Positions 1 through 7,096 of a DNA stretch of 64,000 nucleotides are shown piece after piece (the stretch's first letter is position 1; every line of letters starts with the position of its first letter). The position numbers and the translations under genes were made by a program. The notes beneath the pieces were generated by a model. The model did not search any database. It was given only the letters and a program-made list of their open reading frames with translations, and was not told the DNA's origin. Source of the stretch: Parabacteroides sp. PF5-6 (GTDB taxonomy: Bacteria > Bacteroidota > Bacteroidia > Bacteroidales > Tannerellaceae); the NCBI RefSeq assembly GCF_029504695.1, contig NZ_JAQFIN010000016.1, positions 1 to 64,000 of the forward strand, given 5' to 3'.

Positions 1-184
1 CATATAAAAACGGAGCGCTGAAAGCGCGAAAGCAAATCTTTCGCGCTTTCAGCGCTCCGTTGTGTGTGGGTGTGTTCCCGACCCAGGGTTGCGCAGACCT
101 AACGGCCTATTGACCCTGGGCTGGGCTCTAACGCGCTTTCAGCGCTCACTGTCCTTACAGGACACAAACAAAATACATAAATCC
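1..184. repeat. Multi-hairpin repeat element, copy A
   Basis: The element contains a perfect 22-bp stem (11-32 with 38-59, loop CAAAT) built around AGCGCTGAAAGCGCG. A second stem follows, CCCAGGGT (83-90) with ACCCTGGG (113-120), then a third block carrying GCGCTTTCAGCGCTC and a TCCTTACAGGA palindrome. A reverse-complement copy lies at 42776-42965, so this is a dispersed element and not a gene terminator. The nested palindromes resemble REP/BIME-type elements that RAYT-class transposases mobilise elsewhere, but no such transposase gene is in the window. The element may extend left of the window. Confidence 0.75.
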
Positions 185-229
185 CTGTGGTCCGTGGCTT
201 CAAAAATCCTCAAATATCAAACGATTGGA

Positions 230-432
230 AAAGGCCGCCGGAGTTTTCGGAAAAGGCCGGCAGGGTTTTCGGAAAGGCTGCCGGAGTTTCGGAAAAGGCT
301 GCCGGAGTTTTCAAAGGGGCGGCAGGTAAGGGGGTTAAGGGGAATAAGGGGTTAATATCCCTTGTACCCCTTAAGCCCCTTAAGCCCCTTGGCCTTTTCG
401 GAAAGGCTGCCGGGGTTTGGGGAAAGTCTGCC
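230..432. repeat. 21-bp minisatellite (EKAGRVF-type), locus 1
   Basis: Tandem units with core GGCCGGCAGGGTTTTCGG or GGCTGCCGGAGTTTCGG start at 233, 255, 276, 297 and 318, with spacing 22, 21, 21 and 21. Two more degenerate units lie at about 391-432. The same unit recurs at 35410-35493 and inside rhaB at 58234-58380. In one frame each unit reads like EKAGRVF or EKAAGVF. Here the 22-bp first unit and surrounding low-complexity DNA argue against a real protein. Confidence 0.8.
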
Positions 433-640
433 AACCATACCAACCGAAAAACAAACTTTCTAAAGAATAGGGGGGAAAGGGGAAAAAGGGGACTTCTTAT
501 AGGGTATATTCCTCTTTCCTCCCTTTTTTTAAGGAAGTAAGGAAAAGGGGTGGTTAGGTTGGCAGAGTTTTTTTAAAAGGGGGAAAGGGTTTAAGGGAGA
601 ATTAAGGGGTAAAAGGGGTTTAAGGGTTTAAGGAGGACGT
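326..640 (+). other. G-run-rich low-complexity tract
   Basis: The plus strand carries many GGG/GGGG runs separated by short A/T loops, for example around 326-350, 469-492 and 580-634, where TTTAAGGG recurs in a telomere-like pattern. Four or more runs with loops of 3 to 8 nt could fold as a G-quadruplex. I see no gene here with credible codon structure. The strand asymmetry continues to about 640. Confidence 0.45.
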
Positions 641-690
641 AGATGACTTTGCGGCTTCGTCCGTTTCCCGATTCAACTTCTTCTACCTCA

Positions 691-774
691 CCCGGGGAAT
701 CTTCCCCTCCCCCCCCGGGGAACTTTTTCCTCTGCTGCCCCGGGGAATCTTCCCCGCCCCCCCCGGGGAACTTT
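691..774. repeat. C/G-rich direct repeat with CCCCGGGG palindromes
   Basis: Two near-identical 36-nt copies start at 691 and 739, 48 nt apart. Each begins CCCGGGGAATCTTCCCC and ends CCCCGGGGAACTTT. The remaining bases 775-870 hold no recognisable gene. An open frame across this block would encode a proline-rich low-complexity peptide and is not called. Confidence 0.6.
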
Positions 775-870
775 CCCCCCTCTGGGGTCGAATTCCCTCC
801 CCCTGTAGGAACTTCTCCACAAGAATACGGGGTGATCCGTAATGCGTGCGACAGGTTACCAATCGGGCAC

Positions 871-917
871 AAAAAAAATCTCTTACCGACTCCGGGCATT
901 CCCAGAAGGTAAGAGAT
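871..917 (-). terminator. Rho-independent terminator of the 53-residue gene
   Basis: A 10-bp perfect stem pairs ATCTCTTACC (878-887) with GGTAAGAGAT (908-917). Read on the minus strand it is followed by a run of eight T (878-871). It lies 41 nt past the stop codon of the small gene at 958-1119, which supports that gene being transcribed. Confidence 0.7.
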
Positions 918-957
918 CCTATATAGTTGTTTTGTTCTATTCCGGTGAAATACAGAT

Positions 958-1119
958 TTAGTTTTTCACTATTTCTGTATTCATTTCATCCATCATCCGA
1001 CGGATCTTTGCGTTCAGTTGCTGGCTCTTAGCACCGTAACCGGCTGCCTGGTATTGGTTAGCCTGATAACGCAACATCTCTAAAACACGAAGGTTTTGCT
1101 CATTCTTTCTTATCAACAT
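958..1119 (-). CDS. Small hypothetical protein, 53 residues
   Basis: The reading frame starts with ATG at 1119 and stops with TAA at 958. The product begins MLIRKNEQNLRVLEMLRYQA and ends in EIVKN, and is rich in Q, N, R and K with no signal peptide or membrane segment. It is probably a short helical, possibly coiled, cytoplasmic protein. Support for it being a gene is a -7 element TATCTTTG at 1201-1194 upstream and a clear hairpin terminator at 871-917 downstream. The codons look ordinary for this genome. I do not recognise the family and propose no function. Confidence 0.6.
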   Translation of the reverse strand: MLIRKNEQNLRVLEMLRYQANQYQAAGYGAKSQQLNAKIRRMMDEMNTEIVKN

Positions 1120-1193
1120 AATTGCTTAAAATTTAGACGGTCCCTCCGGACCAGTCGGGTTAATAATTGGCGTTCACTTTGTCAAACGCTCTA

Positions 1194-1201
1194 CAAAGAT
1201 A
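1194..1201 (-). promoter_or_regulatory. Bacteroidetes -7 element for the 53-residue gene
   Basis: The minus strand reads TATCTTTG, matching TAnnTTTG, which would place transcription start about 70 nt before the ATG at 1119. The -33 TTG is not clear. The remaining bases 1120-1391 hold no other feature I can support. Confidence 0.4.
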
Positions 1202-1391
1202 ACCATCTTAGGTCCGAAAATGTTTTAAAACATACGAAACGAAGACGTTTTTGTAGATTATTAACGTACGTACAGATTTATTTCTTTATCTTCGCCCCCA
1301 ACGTTTGAAGTAGCGAGTGCAGAATCCGTGCTTGCATGGATTATGCCGAGTCACGCCAAACGACTAATTTTATGAACGTTTAAGTCAATCT

Positions 1392-2570
1392 ATGCTGCAA
1401 GGAATCATAGCCACTGCTCCGATGTTTGCGTGCGCCTTCTGGTGCATCGCCCTGTTGGCGGATGTGCATCATCGCAACCGGGCGAAGAAGGTGTTCACCT
1501 TGTTTATGTTTGCTGCCTTTGTGCTTTATTTCTGTCATGCGGCGTTTTGCAGTTGGGAATACGACCTGGTCAAACATCTCGACAGCTTGTATATCCTGGT
1601 ACACCTCTCGGTTTACCCGCTTTACTACCTCTATCTGCGCGCGCTGACCGATGAGAAGCCATTGACCTGGCGCGTGATCTGGATGTTTATTCCCGCGTTG
1701 GGCATGAGCCTGTATACGTTTGTACTCTACCGGTTGATGTCGGCGGAAGAGCTGATGGCTTTCCTGCTTCAGGTGATGTATAAGCAACCGGGCGATCATG
1801 TGTTTTCATTTTATGGCGAATTACAGATATGGAATCAACGCATCATTCCTTTTCTTTTCTTACTGACCATTCTGCCCGTGGCCTGGCAGGGTACCCGGCG
1901 GATCGTGCAATACAACAGGAGGCTGGAAGATTATTACTCCAACCAGGAAGGCAAACGGCTGGGACTGATGCGCACCATGCTTACCTTTTTTGTGATCTGC
2001 TCGGCGACGTCGGCCATCTTCGGCATCCTGGGAAGGGTTTCTTTTGTGCAATCGCCTCAACTGCTACTTATCCCTTCTGTTCTTTTCAGCACCTTGCTTT
2101 TCATGCTCGGGCTGGTTGGGTTCCGGCAAGACTTTACGGTCGACGATTTCAAGCGCGAAGCGAGCCGTTCTTTCTCGCCGGATCAGGAGTCTGCCGAAGA
2201 CTATGCCGGCAAAGAAAACCGCCAGGAGATGCAAGCCTTACGCGACCGACTGATCGAGCTCTTGGAGAAAGAAGAATTATTTCGCGAGCCCAACCTGCGG
2301 ATCACCGACCTGGCATCGCGGCTGGGCAGTAACCGGACCTATACCTCACGGGTGATCAACCAGGAATTGAACACCACCTTCTCTACTTTGATAAACAATT
2401 ACCGCGTAGAATATTCCAAACAGCTCCTGAGCAACTCGGCCGCCAGTCAGCTGACCTTGCAGCAGATTGCCGAGAATGCCGGCTTTGCCAGCGACAGCTC
2501 TTTCTACCGGATCTTCCGCGAAGCAACGGGCGAATCACCCAAGAACTGGTACCGGAAAAGCATCGTTTAA
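1392..2570 (+). CDS. Membrane-anchored AraC-family transcriptional regulator
   Basis: The 392-residue product has seven hydrophobic segments (about 4-24, 33-51, 63-83, 94-113, 150-165, 195-214, 224-244). A charged linker follows, then a C-terminal AraC/XylS double helix-turn-helix at about 300-390. Motifs there include LRITDLASRLGSNRTYTSRV and the second-helix signature AENAGFASDSSFYRIFREATG. In this architecture the membrane half is thought to sense a signal and the HTH half to bind DNA at the membrane; the ligand is unknown. The gene lies 143 bp upstream of, and co-directional with, the secreted protein at 2714. The gap holds two 17-bp direct repeats 21 bp apart, which suits AraC dimer binding, so that gene is its likely target. 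Confidence 0.85.
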   Translation: MLQGIIATAPMFACAFWCIALLADVHHRNRAKKVFTLFMFAAFVLYFCHAAFCSWEYDLVKHLDSLYILVHLSVYPLYYLYLRALTDEKPLTWRVIWMFIPALGMSLYTFVLYRLMSAEELMAFLLQVMYKQPGDHVFSFYGELQIWNQRIIPFLFLLTILPVAWQGTRRIVQYNRRLEDYYSNQEGKRLGLMRTMLTFFVICSATSAIFGILGRVSFVQSPQLLLIPSVLFSTLLFMLGLVGFRQDFTVDDFKREASRSFSPDQESAEDYAGKENRQEMQALRDRLIELLEKEELFREPNLRITDLASRLGSNRTYTSRVINQELNTTFSTLINNYRVEYSKQLLSNSAASQLTLQQIAENAGFASDSSFYRIFREATGESPKNWYRKSIV

Positions 2571-2599
2571 CCCGCCCGCCCCTTCCCTGCGATCGTATG

Positions 2600-2637
2600 A
2601 TTTTTACGATTTGAGAGAGCATTTTTACCGTTTGAGA
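2600..2637 (+). promoter_or_regulatory. Putative AraC operator: two direct repeats, 21-bp period
   Basis: ATTTTTACGATTTGAGA (2600-2616) and ATTTTTACCGTTTGAGA (2621-2637) match at 15 of 17 positions and start exactly 21 bp apart, two helical turns on the same face. They sit between the AraC-type regulator (ends 2570) and its presumed target (starts 2714). Confidence 0.6.
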
Positions 2638-2671
2638 TCCCCTTCCGAAGATTTATCCCCAAGTTTATGGC

Positions 2672-2685
2672 CACGTTCAAACGTG
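2672..2685. promoter_or_regulatory. Palindrome upstream of the secreted protein gene
   Basis: CACGTT-CA-AACGTG is a perfect 6-bp inverted repeat with a 2-nt centre, 28 nt before the ATG at 2714. It could be an operator half-site pair or part of the leader. No regulator can be assigned to it. Confidence 0.35.
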
Positions 2686-2713
2686 TATTAGAAACCATAA
2701 ACAAATCAGAAAA

Positions 2714-4654
2714 ATGAGAAAAGCATTACACCTTTTGAGTTTATTACTCTTTATCGCCTCCGCGCTCTGGGGGCAAAATGAGCAGCCGAATGGCAAGATG
2801 ATCGTGGAAATCCATCAAGACGGGCAGTATATGCCTGTTGCCACATTCCCCGCCAGCCAGTATCCGCAAACGTTCGAAGCCGATCTGGACGAGAGTTACC
2901 GGGGAGATCTCAACGTGCGTATCCGTAAAGAAGGTGGCGGGTTGGGCTTTGCCGACCTGTTATTGATCGACGGGCAGGCAGGAAAAGCCAATGCCTACAA
3001 GACAAAGAAACTGGGAAATGACGACCTGGACGTGATCGAAATCACGGCCGATGGGATGGAATTACGTTTTACCGGCGTAACGAAAGGGCGGTTGGTACTC
3101 AAAGCGCTGATCGAACCCGAAGTGATCGAAGGCGTTCCTTTTTATAAAGATGTGATTGTAGAGAACGGTGACGTCTCCTGGACGTTGGCGAAATACAAGA
3201 AGCAGAACCGGGGCACGATCACGATCGACGGAACGCCCGACCGCTTGGATCCCGCCGATGCGTTCCGCGTGTACGACACCTACCCCTCCACCGGCCATCC
3301 GGACAGCAAAGCCTGGATATGGCTCTACAACGACGACCGCTACCTGTATGTCGCCTGCGAATGGGGTTCGGACAATACCTTCGACTACGGTGCGGACTTC
3401 TTCCGCTTGTATGTCGATGTAGAAGGCGAGATCAAAGCGTTCACCCAATGGTCCGACCGGGGAGAATACGGCCGGCCGGCTTTTGCCTATACCGATCTAT
3501 TGCCCTATCAACATATGTGTTATGAAATGAAGATCCCCCTGGCGGAACTGGGCCGGAGCGATGAGCTTTCATTAGGGTTCGGGCTGTATGGGACGGCAGG
3601 ACATTGGTTTGTGAACGATCCTTCTGAAGTCGTTGCGGGAGAGACGATGAATCCGGTCAGCGTAGCTGCTCCAGCAAGCCAACAAATAGGGCTCATACTT
3701 TGTACAACAGAAGGAGTAGAGATAGAGGAGAATTGGTTGACCGGTGGGGAGAGTATAACCCCGGCAGGAAATGATATCATCGGGTATACAGGCTACAAAG
3801 AAGCGGTGTTTGACAACTTGAAAATCAGCGAACCCGGAACATACAAGCTCGGATTGCTTATTAATGGAAACTTTTACAACAACGTGAGTTCCCCCTTCAC
3901 CGTCCTTGGCTCATCCGCCTCCGTTCAAACCCATACCGTCACCCTCGAACTGGCACCGGGTATTCAGGCGAATCACTCTCCCGGCGCGTTGACCGTGATC
4001 GATGGCAGCCACCTGCACCTGAGCTTCTATGCGGAAGACCGGACGATCATCGGCAAAGATGTGGTGCTTTTCCTCGACGGACAAGAGACGGCGTTTAAGG
4101 ACTTCGGTCCGAACTTCTACTTCAGCTATATCCTTAATCCGATCGAAGGCGACCATACGATCCGGATTGCATTGCGCAATTACCCGGTCACCCTGCCCGA
4201 AGTAAAAGGAGCGATAACCGATCCGGCAGCAGGTATATACCCGACAGCACTCGATCAGCCCTTCCATTTCAAGCTTACCCTGGAAGAGGGATACGATCAA
4301 TCGGAAGTCAAGGTCTTCGCCAACGGGCAACTGCTGCAAGCCAACGCCACCCGCTCCACCGACTACAATTATACCCTGCCGAAAGTCAGCGGCCCGATAG
4401 AGATCGCAATCGAAGGGGTAGCAAGCAATGACCCGACAGGCAATACCGTATTGCCGCCGGCCATCCGTCTAAATGTAGAAGATGGCAAACTGAAGGTTGT
4501 CAGCCAAAAAGCAATGGATATTCGGATTTATGCCCCCACCGGAACGCTAAAAGCCGCAGAACGGATTAATGGCACCCAATGGATCGCCCTGCCCACAGGC
4601 GTTTACATCATCCGCATAGGCAATGAAACACATAAGTTATGGATTAACCCCTGA
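2714..4654 (+). CDS. Secreted modular protein with CBM9/DOMON-like domain and T9SS-like C-terminus
   Basis: A 646-residue protein starting with a signal peptide (MRKALHLLSLLLFIASALWG, cut near Q21). Residues about 168-300 look like a family-9 carbohydrate-binding/DOMON-type beta-sandwich, with TIDGTPDRLDPADAF, YLYVACEW and a final YEMKIPLAELG strand; this call is from pattern only. Residues about 404-646 form a module shared with the proteins at 28178 and 30264: an Ig-like part with YFSYILNPIEGDHTIRIAL, then TLPEVKGAITDPAAG, then a terminal domain ending LPTGVYIIRIGNETHKLW. The last part resembles a type IX secretion sorting domain. Mature location is probably the cell surface. The AraC-type regulator at 1392 is the likely controller. 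Substrate unknown. Confidence 0.75.
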   Translation: MRKALHLLSLLLFIASALWGQNEQPNGKMIVEIHQDGQYMPVATFPASQYPQTFEADLDESYRGDLNVRIRKEGGGLGFADLLLIDGQAGKANAYKTKKLGNDDLDVIEITADGMELRFTGVTKGRLVLKALIEPEVIEGVPFYKDVIVENGDVSWTLAKYKKQNRGTITIDGTPDRLDPADAFRVYDTYPSTGHPDSKAWIWLYNDDRYLYVACEWGSDNTFDYGADFFRLYVDVEGEIKAFTQWSDRGEYGRPAFAYTDLLPYQHMCYEMKIPLAELGRSDELSLGFGLYGTAGHWFVNDPSEVVAGETMNPVSVAAPASQQIGLILCTTEGVEIEENWLTGGESITPAGNDIIGYTGYKEAVFDNLKISEPGTYKLGLLINGNFYNNVSSPFTVLGSSASVQTHTVTLELAPGIQANHSPGALTVIDGSHLHLSFYAEDRTIIGKDVVLFLDGQETAFKDFGPNFYFSYILNPIEGDHTIRIALRNYPVTLPEVKGAITDPAAGIYPTALDQPFHFKLTLEEGYDQSEVKVFANGQLLQANATRSTDYNYTLPKVSGPIEIAIEGVASNDPTGNTVLPPAIRLNVEDGKLKVVSQKAMDIRIYAPTGTLKAAERINGTQWIALPTGVYIIRIGNETHKLWINP

Positions 4655-4688
4655 TATATCCCCCTTCTATTGTAAGGATTCACTCCCA

Positions 4689-4720
4689 AGCGGCTGTGTC
4701 GGGCGACACAGCCGCTTTTC
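4689..4720 (+). terminator. Rho-independent terminator
   Basis: AGCGGCTGTGTC (4689-4700) pairs perfectly with GACACAGCCGCT (4705-4716) around a GGGC loop and is followed by TTTT. It ends the transcript of the secreted protein at 2714. Confidence 0.8.
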
Positions 4721-4785
4721 CAATCAAACACTTCCATTTCTGGATTTATTTCCTTATCTGCGTCCGTACTTAAAGCTCAAATAAT

Positions 4786-4986
4786 ATGGCAACAATCATC
4801 ATAGAAGATAACAATCCACAGGCCCGGCGACTCCTTGAATTCATCCGGACATTGCCTTATGCAACAGTGCTTGAGGAAAAGAAAAGCTCCCGGAGAGCAA
4901 TCGAAGAATGTCATGCGGTTACGGTAGACGCATTCTTTGATGAATTAGATAACAGAATAGAATCACAACACCCCAAAATGCTTTAA
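4786..4986 (+). CDS. Antitoxin-like small protein, partner missing
   Basis: A 66-residue acidic protein starting MATIIIEDNNPQARRLLEF and containing a VDAFFDELDNRIE tail. Small Bacteroidales proteins with this N-terminal shape (beta strand, NNPQA, helix) are commonly paired with RelE/ParE-type toxins, and I class it as antitoxin-like on that resemblance only. No toxin gene follows: its last 24 nt overlap the end of the convergent HAD gene. It may be a solitary antitoxin, a remnant of a lost pair, or an unrelated small protein. Confidence 0.5.
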   Translation: MATIIIEDNNPQARRLLEFIRTLPYATVLEEKKSSRRAIEECHAVTVDAFFDELDNRIESQHPKML

Positions 4987-5739
4987 CGCCTTATAGATTC
5001 CATCGTTGTCGACTGAATCCGTGACGTAGTCGGCCGCTTGTTTTACATCGTCTTCCGCATTGCCCATTGCGACTCCCAAAGCGACATGGCGAAGCATCTG
5101 GATATCATTACCGCCATCACCAAAAGCCATGATCTCTTCCAGGGCAATACCGAAATGCTTCCGGATCTTCTCGATACCGACACTTTTACTGCTTCCCTGG
5201 GGAACGACATCGGAGAATAAAGGATTCCAACGGGTCGCTTCGCAATGGGGCATGGCGGCCATGATCTGTTCTTCCTGGTGCTCGCGGAAGAAGGCAATGA
5301 CCTGATAGACGGCTTGATCGGCCACCTCGCGCAAGGGGCGGATCGGTGGTGCGGGGAAGTTGAGCAGGTCGAAGATTTCATCGACCGCCTCGTCGCGGTA
5401 GTTCATAAAGATATCCCGATCCTGCACAATCGCGACCGGGAAATCCTGCACGGTCTCCTGATAACGCAACATCCCTTCGATATCTTCTGCCGCGATACGG
5501 TGTTTGTAGATCACCTCTTCCCTACCCGCCAGGCAATATCCGCCATTGAGCGTGATATACCCGTCGAATTCCAGATCGCCGAGATTATTAACTGCCTCCA
5601 GTCGGCGCCCGGTGGCAATAAACACTTTGATTCCTTTCTCGCGTAATAAACGAATGCTGTCGCGCGTGGATTGCGGGACAGCGTGCGTCTTGAAACTGAC
5701 GAGCGTCCCGTCAATATCAAAAAAAACTGCTTTTATCAT
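4963..5739 (-). CDS. Cof-type HAD-superfamily phosphatase
   Basis: A 258-residue cytoplasmic hydrolase of the HAD-IIB (Cof) class. Motif I is FFDIDGTLV, with nucleophile Asp8 and acid/base Asp10. Motif II lies near FIATGRR, and motif IV is MAFGDGGNDIQML at about 210-222. The cap domain occupies about 85-185. Such enzymes dephosphorylate sugar phosphates, nucleotides or flavin intermediates, and the substrate cannot be told from sequence. It starts 20 nt after the stop of the upstream phosphodiesterase gene on the same strand, so the two are probably one operon. Its 3-prime end overlaps the convergent small gene at 4786-4986 by 24 nt. Confidence 0.85.
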   Translation of the reverse strand: MIKAVFFDIDGTLVSFKTHAVPQSTRDSIRLLREKGIKVFIATGRRLEAVNNLGDLEFDGYITLNGGYCLAGREEVIYKHRIAAEDIEGMLRYQETVQDFPVAIVQDRDIFMNYRDEAVDEIFDLLNFPAPPIRPLREVADQAVYQVIAFFREHQEEQIMAAMPHCEATRWNPLFSDVVPQGSSKSVGIEKIRKHFGIALEEIMAFGDGGNDIQMLRHVALGVAMGNAEDDVKQAADYVTDSVDNDGIYKALKHFGVL

Positions 5740-5759
5740 GATAACCTAAAAGACCTAAA

Positions 5760-6977
5760 TTACTTTAAAAGCAAATCAACCTCCTCCTGCTTGCCGTCGT
5801 TCGGCGCGGGTTCGAGGTTCAGGAGGTTGCAGATCAATAAGTAAAGGTTGACATTGGGGATGGCGCCTACCCGTTCGCCTTTTTTGAAGGAGGGGCCGGC
5901 GGCATAGAAGATGGCTTGCATCTCCGGCGCCAGGTTGTCGTAGCCATGGGTGGCAGCGTAGCGCGGGCGCGATTCTGGACGGAACTGCACATAGGTACCG
6001 ATATCGGGGATCACCACCAGATTGCCTACCCGGGGATGTTTCCCGTAAATCAGGCGTTCGGGCACTTCTTCTTTCTTATAGGCTTGGATATGCGGTACGG
6101 TTTGCAGGATCTCATAAGCCGTCTCACGGTAACTTTCTTTGCAGTAGAGCAAGGTCGGAACGCCATCGAACGAAAAGTCAAAGCTATCGCGCGGCAGGTA
6201 ATCGTTCAGGTTGACATAGTTTTCCGGGTAGTAGGTCGCCATTCCATGATCGGAAAGCACCACGAAATCGATCTTCTTGAAGATATCGAGTTTACGCACT
6301 TCGGCGAAGAAATAGGCCAATAACTGATCCAGTTCCTCCACCACCTGCAAGGTAGCGACGGAATCGGGCGTAGCACGGTGACCGATCGCATCGGGTTCTT
6401 CGATATACCACATCAACAGATGCGGGCGGATCTCCTCCGGCAGTTGGAGCCAGGACAATACCGAGTCGGCCCGGTTCTTGAAAGGCACACTGCCGTCGAA
6501 CTTTTTCCAGATCGAGGGTTGCATACCGTTTACCGCCGTTTCGCTACCTACCCAATAGAATGAAGCGGCCTTGACACCTTGCTTCTGCGCCGTGTTCCAG
6601 ATCGGCTCTCCGCCATAGAAATCGGGGTTCTCCACCGCCTTGCGGTTGCCTATGGTATAGATCTTATCGAGGTCTTCCGCATAGAAGAAGTTATTCACTA
6701 AGCCATGATGATCGGGATGCAAGCCCGTTGCCATCGAGTAATGGTTGGGGAATGTCACACTGGGGAAACAGGGACGGAAATCTGCCCTCACCCCTACCCG
6801 CGCCAACGAGTCGAGCGTAGGCGTATGGGCCTTTTCCGGATAGTCGGAACGGAAACCATCTAAGGAGAGTACAACTACATAACGATCGTGACGGGGTCCT
6901 TTTGGCGTTGAACAGGAACTGCCTAAGAATGCGAGACAAGCAATCAGGCAGGCTAATGATACTGATATTCTTTTCAT
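5760..6977 (-). CDS. Nucleotide pyrophosphatase/phosphodiesterase family lipoprotein
   Basis: A 405-residue member of the alkaline phosphatase superfamily (type I phosphodiesterase/NPP branch). A lipoprotein signal ends at a lipobox Cys near residue 22 (FLGSSC). Metal and catalytic signatures are SLDGFRSD (Asp40), PSVTFPNHYSMATG (nucleophile Thr75), LSDHGM near 240 and THGYD near 342. Family members hydrolyse nucleotide pyrophosphates or phosphodiesters in the periplasm or on the surface. A -7 element TACCTTTG lies at 7004-6997 on the minus strand, just before the ATG. The HAD phosphatase gene follows by 20 nt, which suggests sequential dephosphorylation of a scavenged substrate (inference). 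Confidence 0.85.
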   Translation of the reverse strand: MKRISVSLACLIACLAFLGSSCSTPKGPRHDRYVVVLSLDGFRSDYPEKAHTPTLDSLARVGVRADFRPCFPSVTFPNHYSMATGLHPDHHGLVNNFFYAEDLDKIYTIGNRKAVENPDFYGGEPIWNTAQKQGVKAASFYWVGSETAVNGMQPSIWKKFDGSVPFKNRADSVLSWLQLPEEIRPHLLMWYIEEPDAIGHRATPDSVATLQVVEELDQLLAYFFAEVRKLDIFKKIDFVVLSDHGMATYYPENYVNLNDYLPRDSFDFSFDGVPTLLYCKESYRETAYEILQTVPHIQAYKKEEVPERLIYGKHPRVGNLVVIPDIGTYVQFRPESRPRYAATHGYDNLAPEMQAIFYAAGPSFKKGERVGAIPNVNLYLLICNLLNLEPAPNDGKQEEVDLLLK

Positions 6978-7035
6978 ACAATTATGTTTTACCTGACAAA
7001 GGTAAGGAAAAAGCTTTGATTTAAAGGATTAAACG

Positions 7036-7080
7036 ACAGGCTATGAACTGGAGATAATACATATCCAGCTCATAGCCTGT
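7036..7080 (-). terminator. Hairpin after the LruC gene
   Basis: ACAGGCTATGAACTGGA (7036-7052) pairs with its near-perfect complement at 7064-7080 (one mismatch in 17). The stem starts 16 nt past the stop codon of the LruC gene. A T-run is weak, so it could also protect the 3-prime end. Confidence 0.6.
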
Positions 7081-7096
7081 TATTTAATCATCAGAA

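Noticed and set aside
187-540. Open frame with FGKAAGV repeats
   Set aside because: It is the chance reading of the 21-bp minisatellite; a 22-bp unit breaks the frame register and no start context is seen. The repeat, not a protein, is reported.
643-912. Open frame for an 89-residue proline-rich protein
   Set aside because: It runs through the duplicated CCCCGGGG low-complexity block, has no signal or domain, and its end overlaps the terminator of the opposite-strand small gene.
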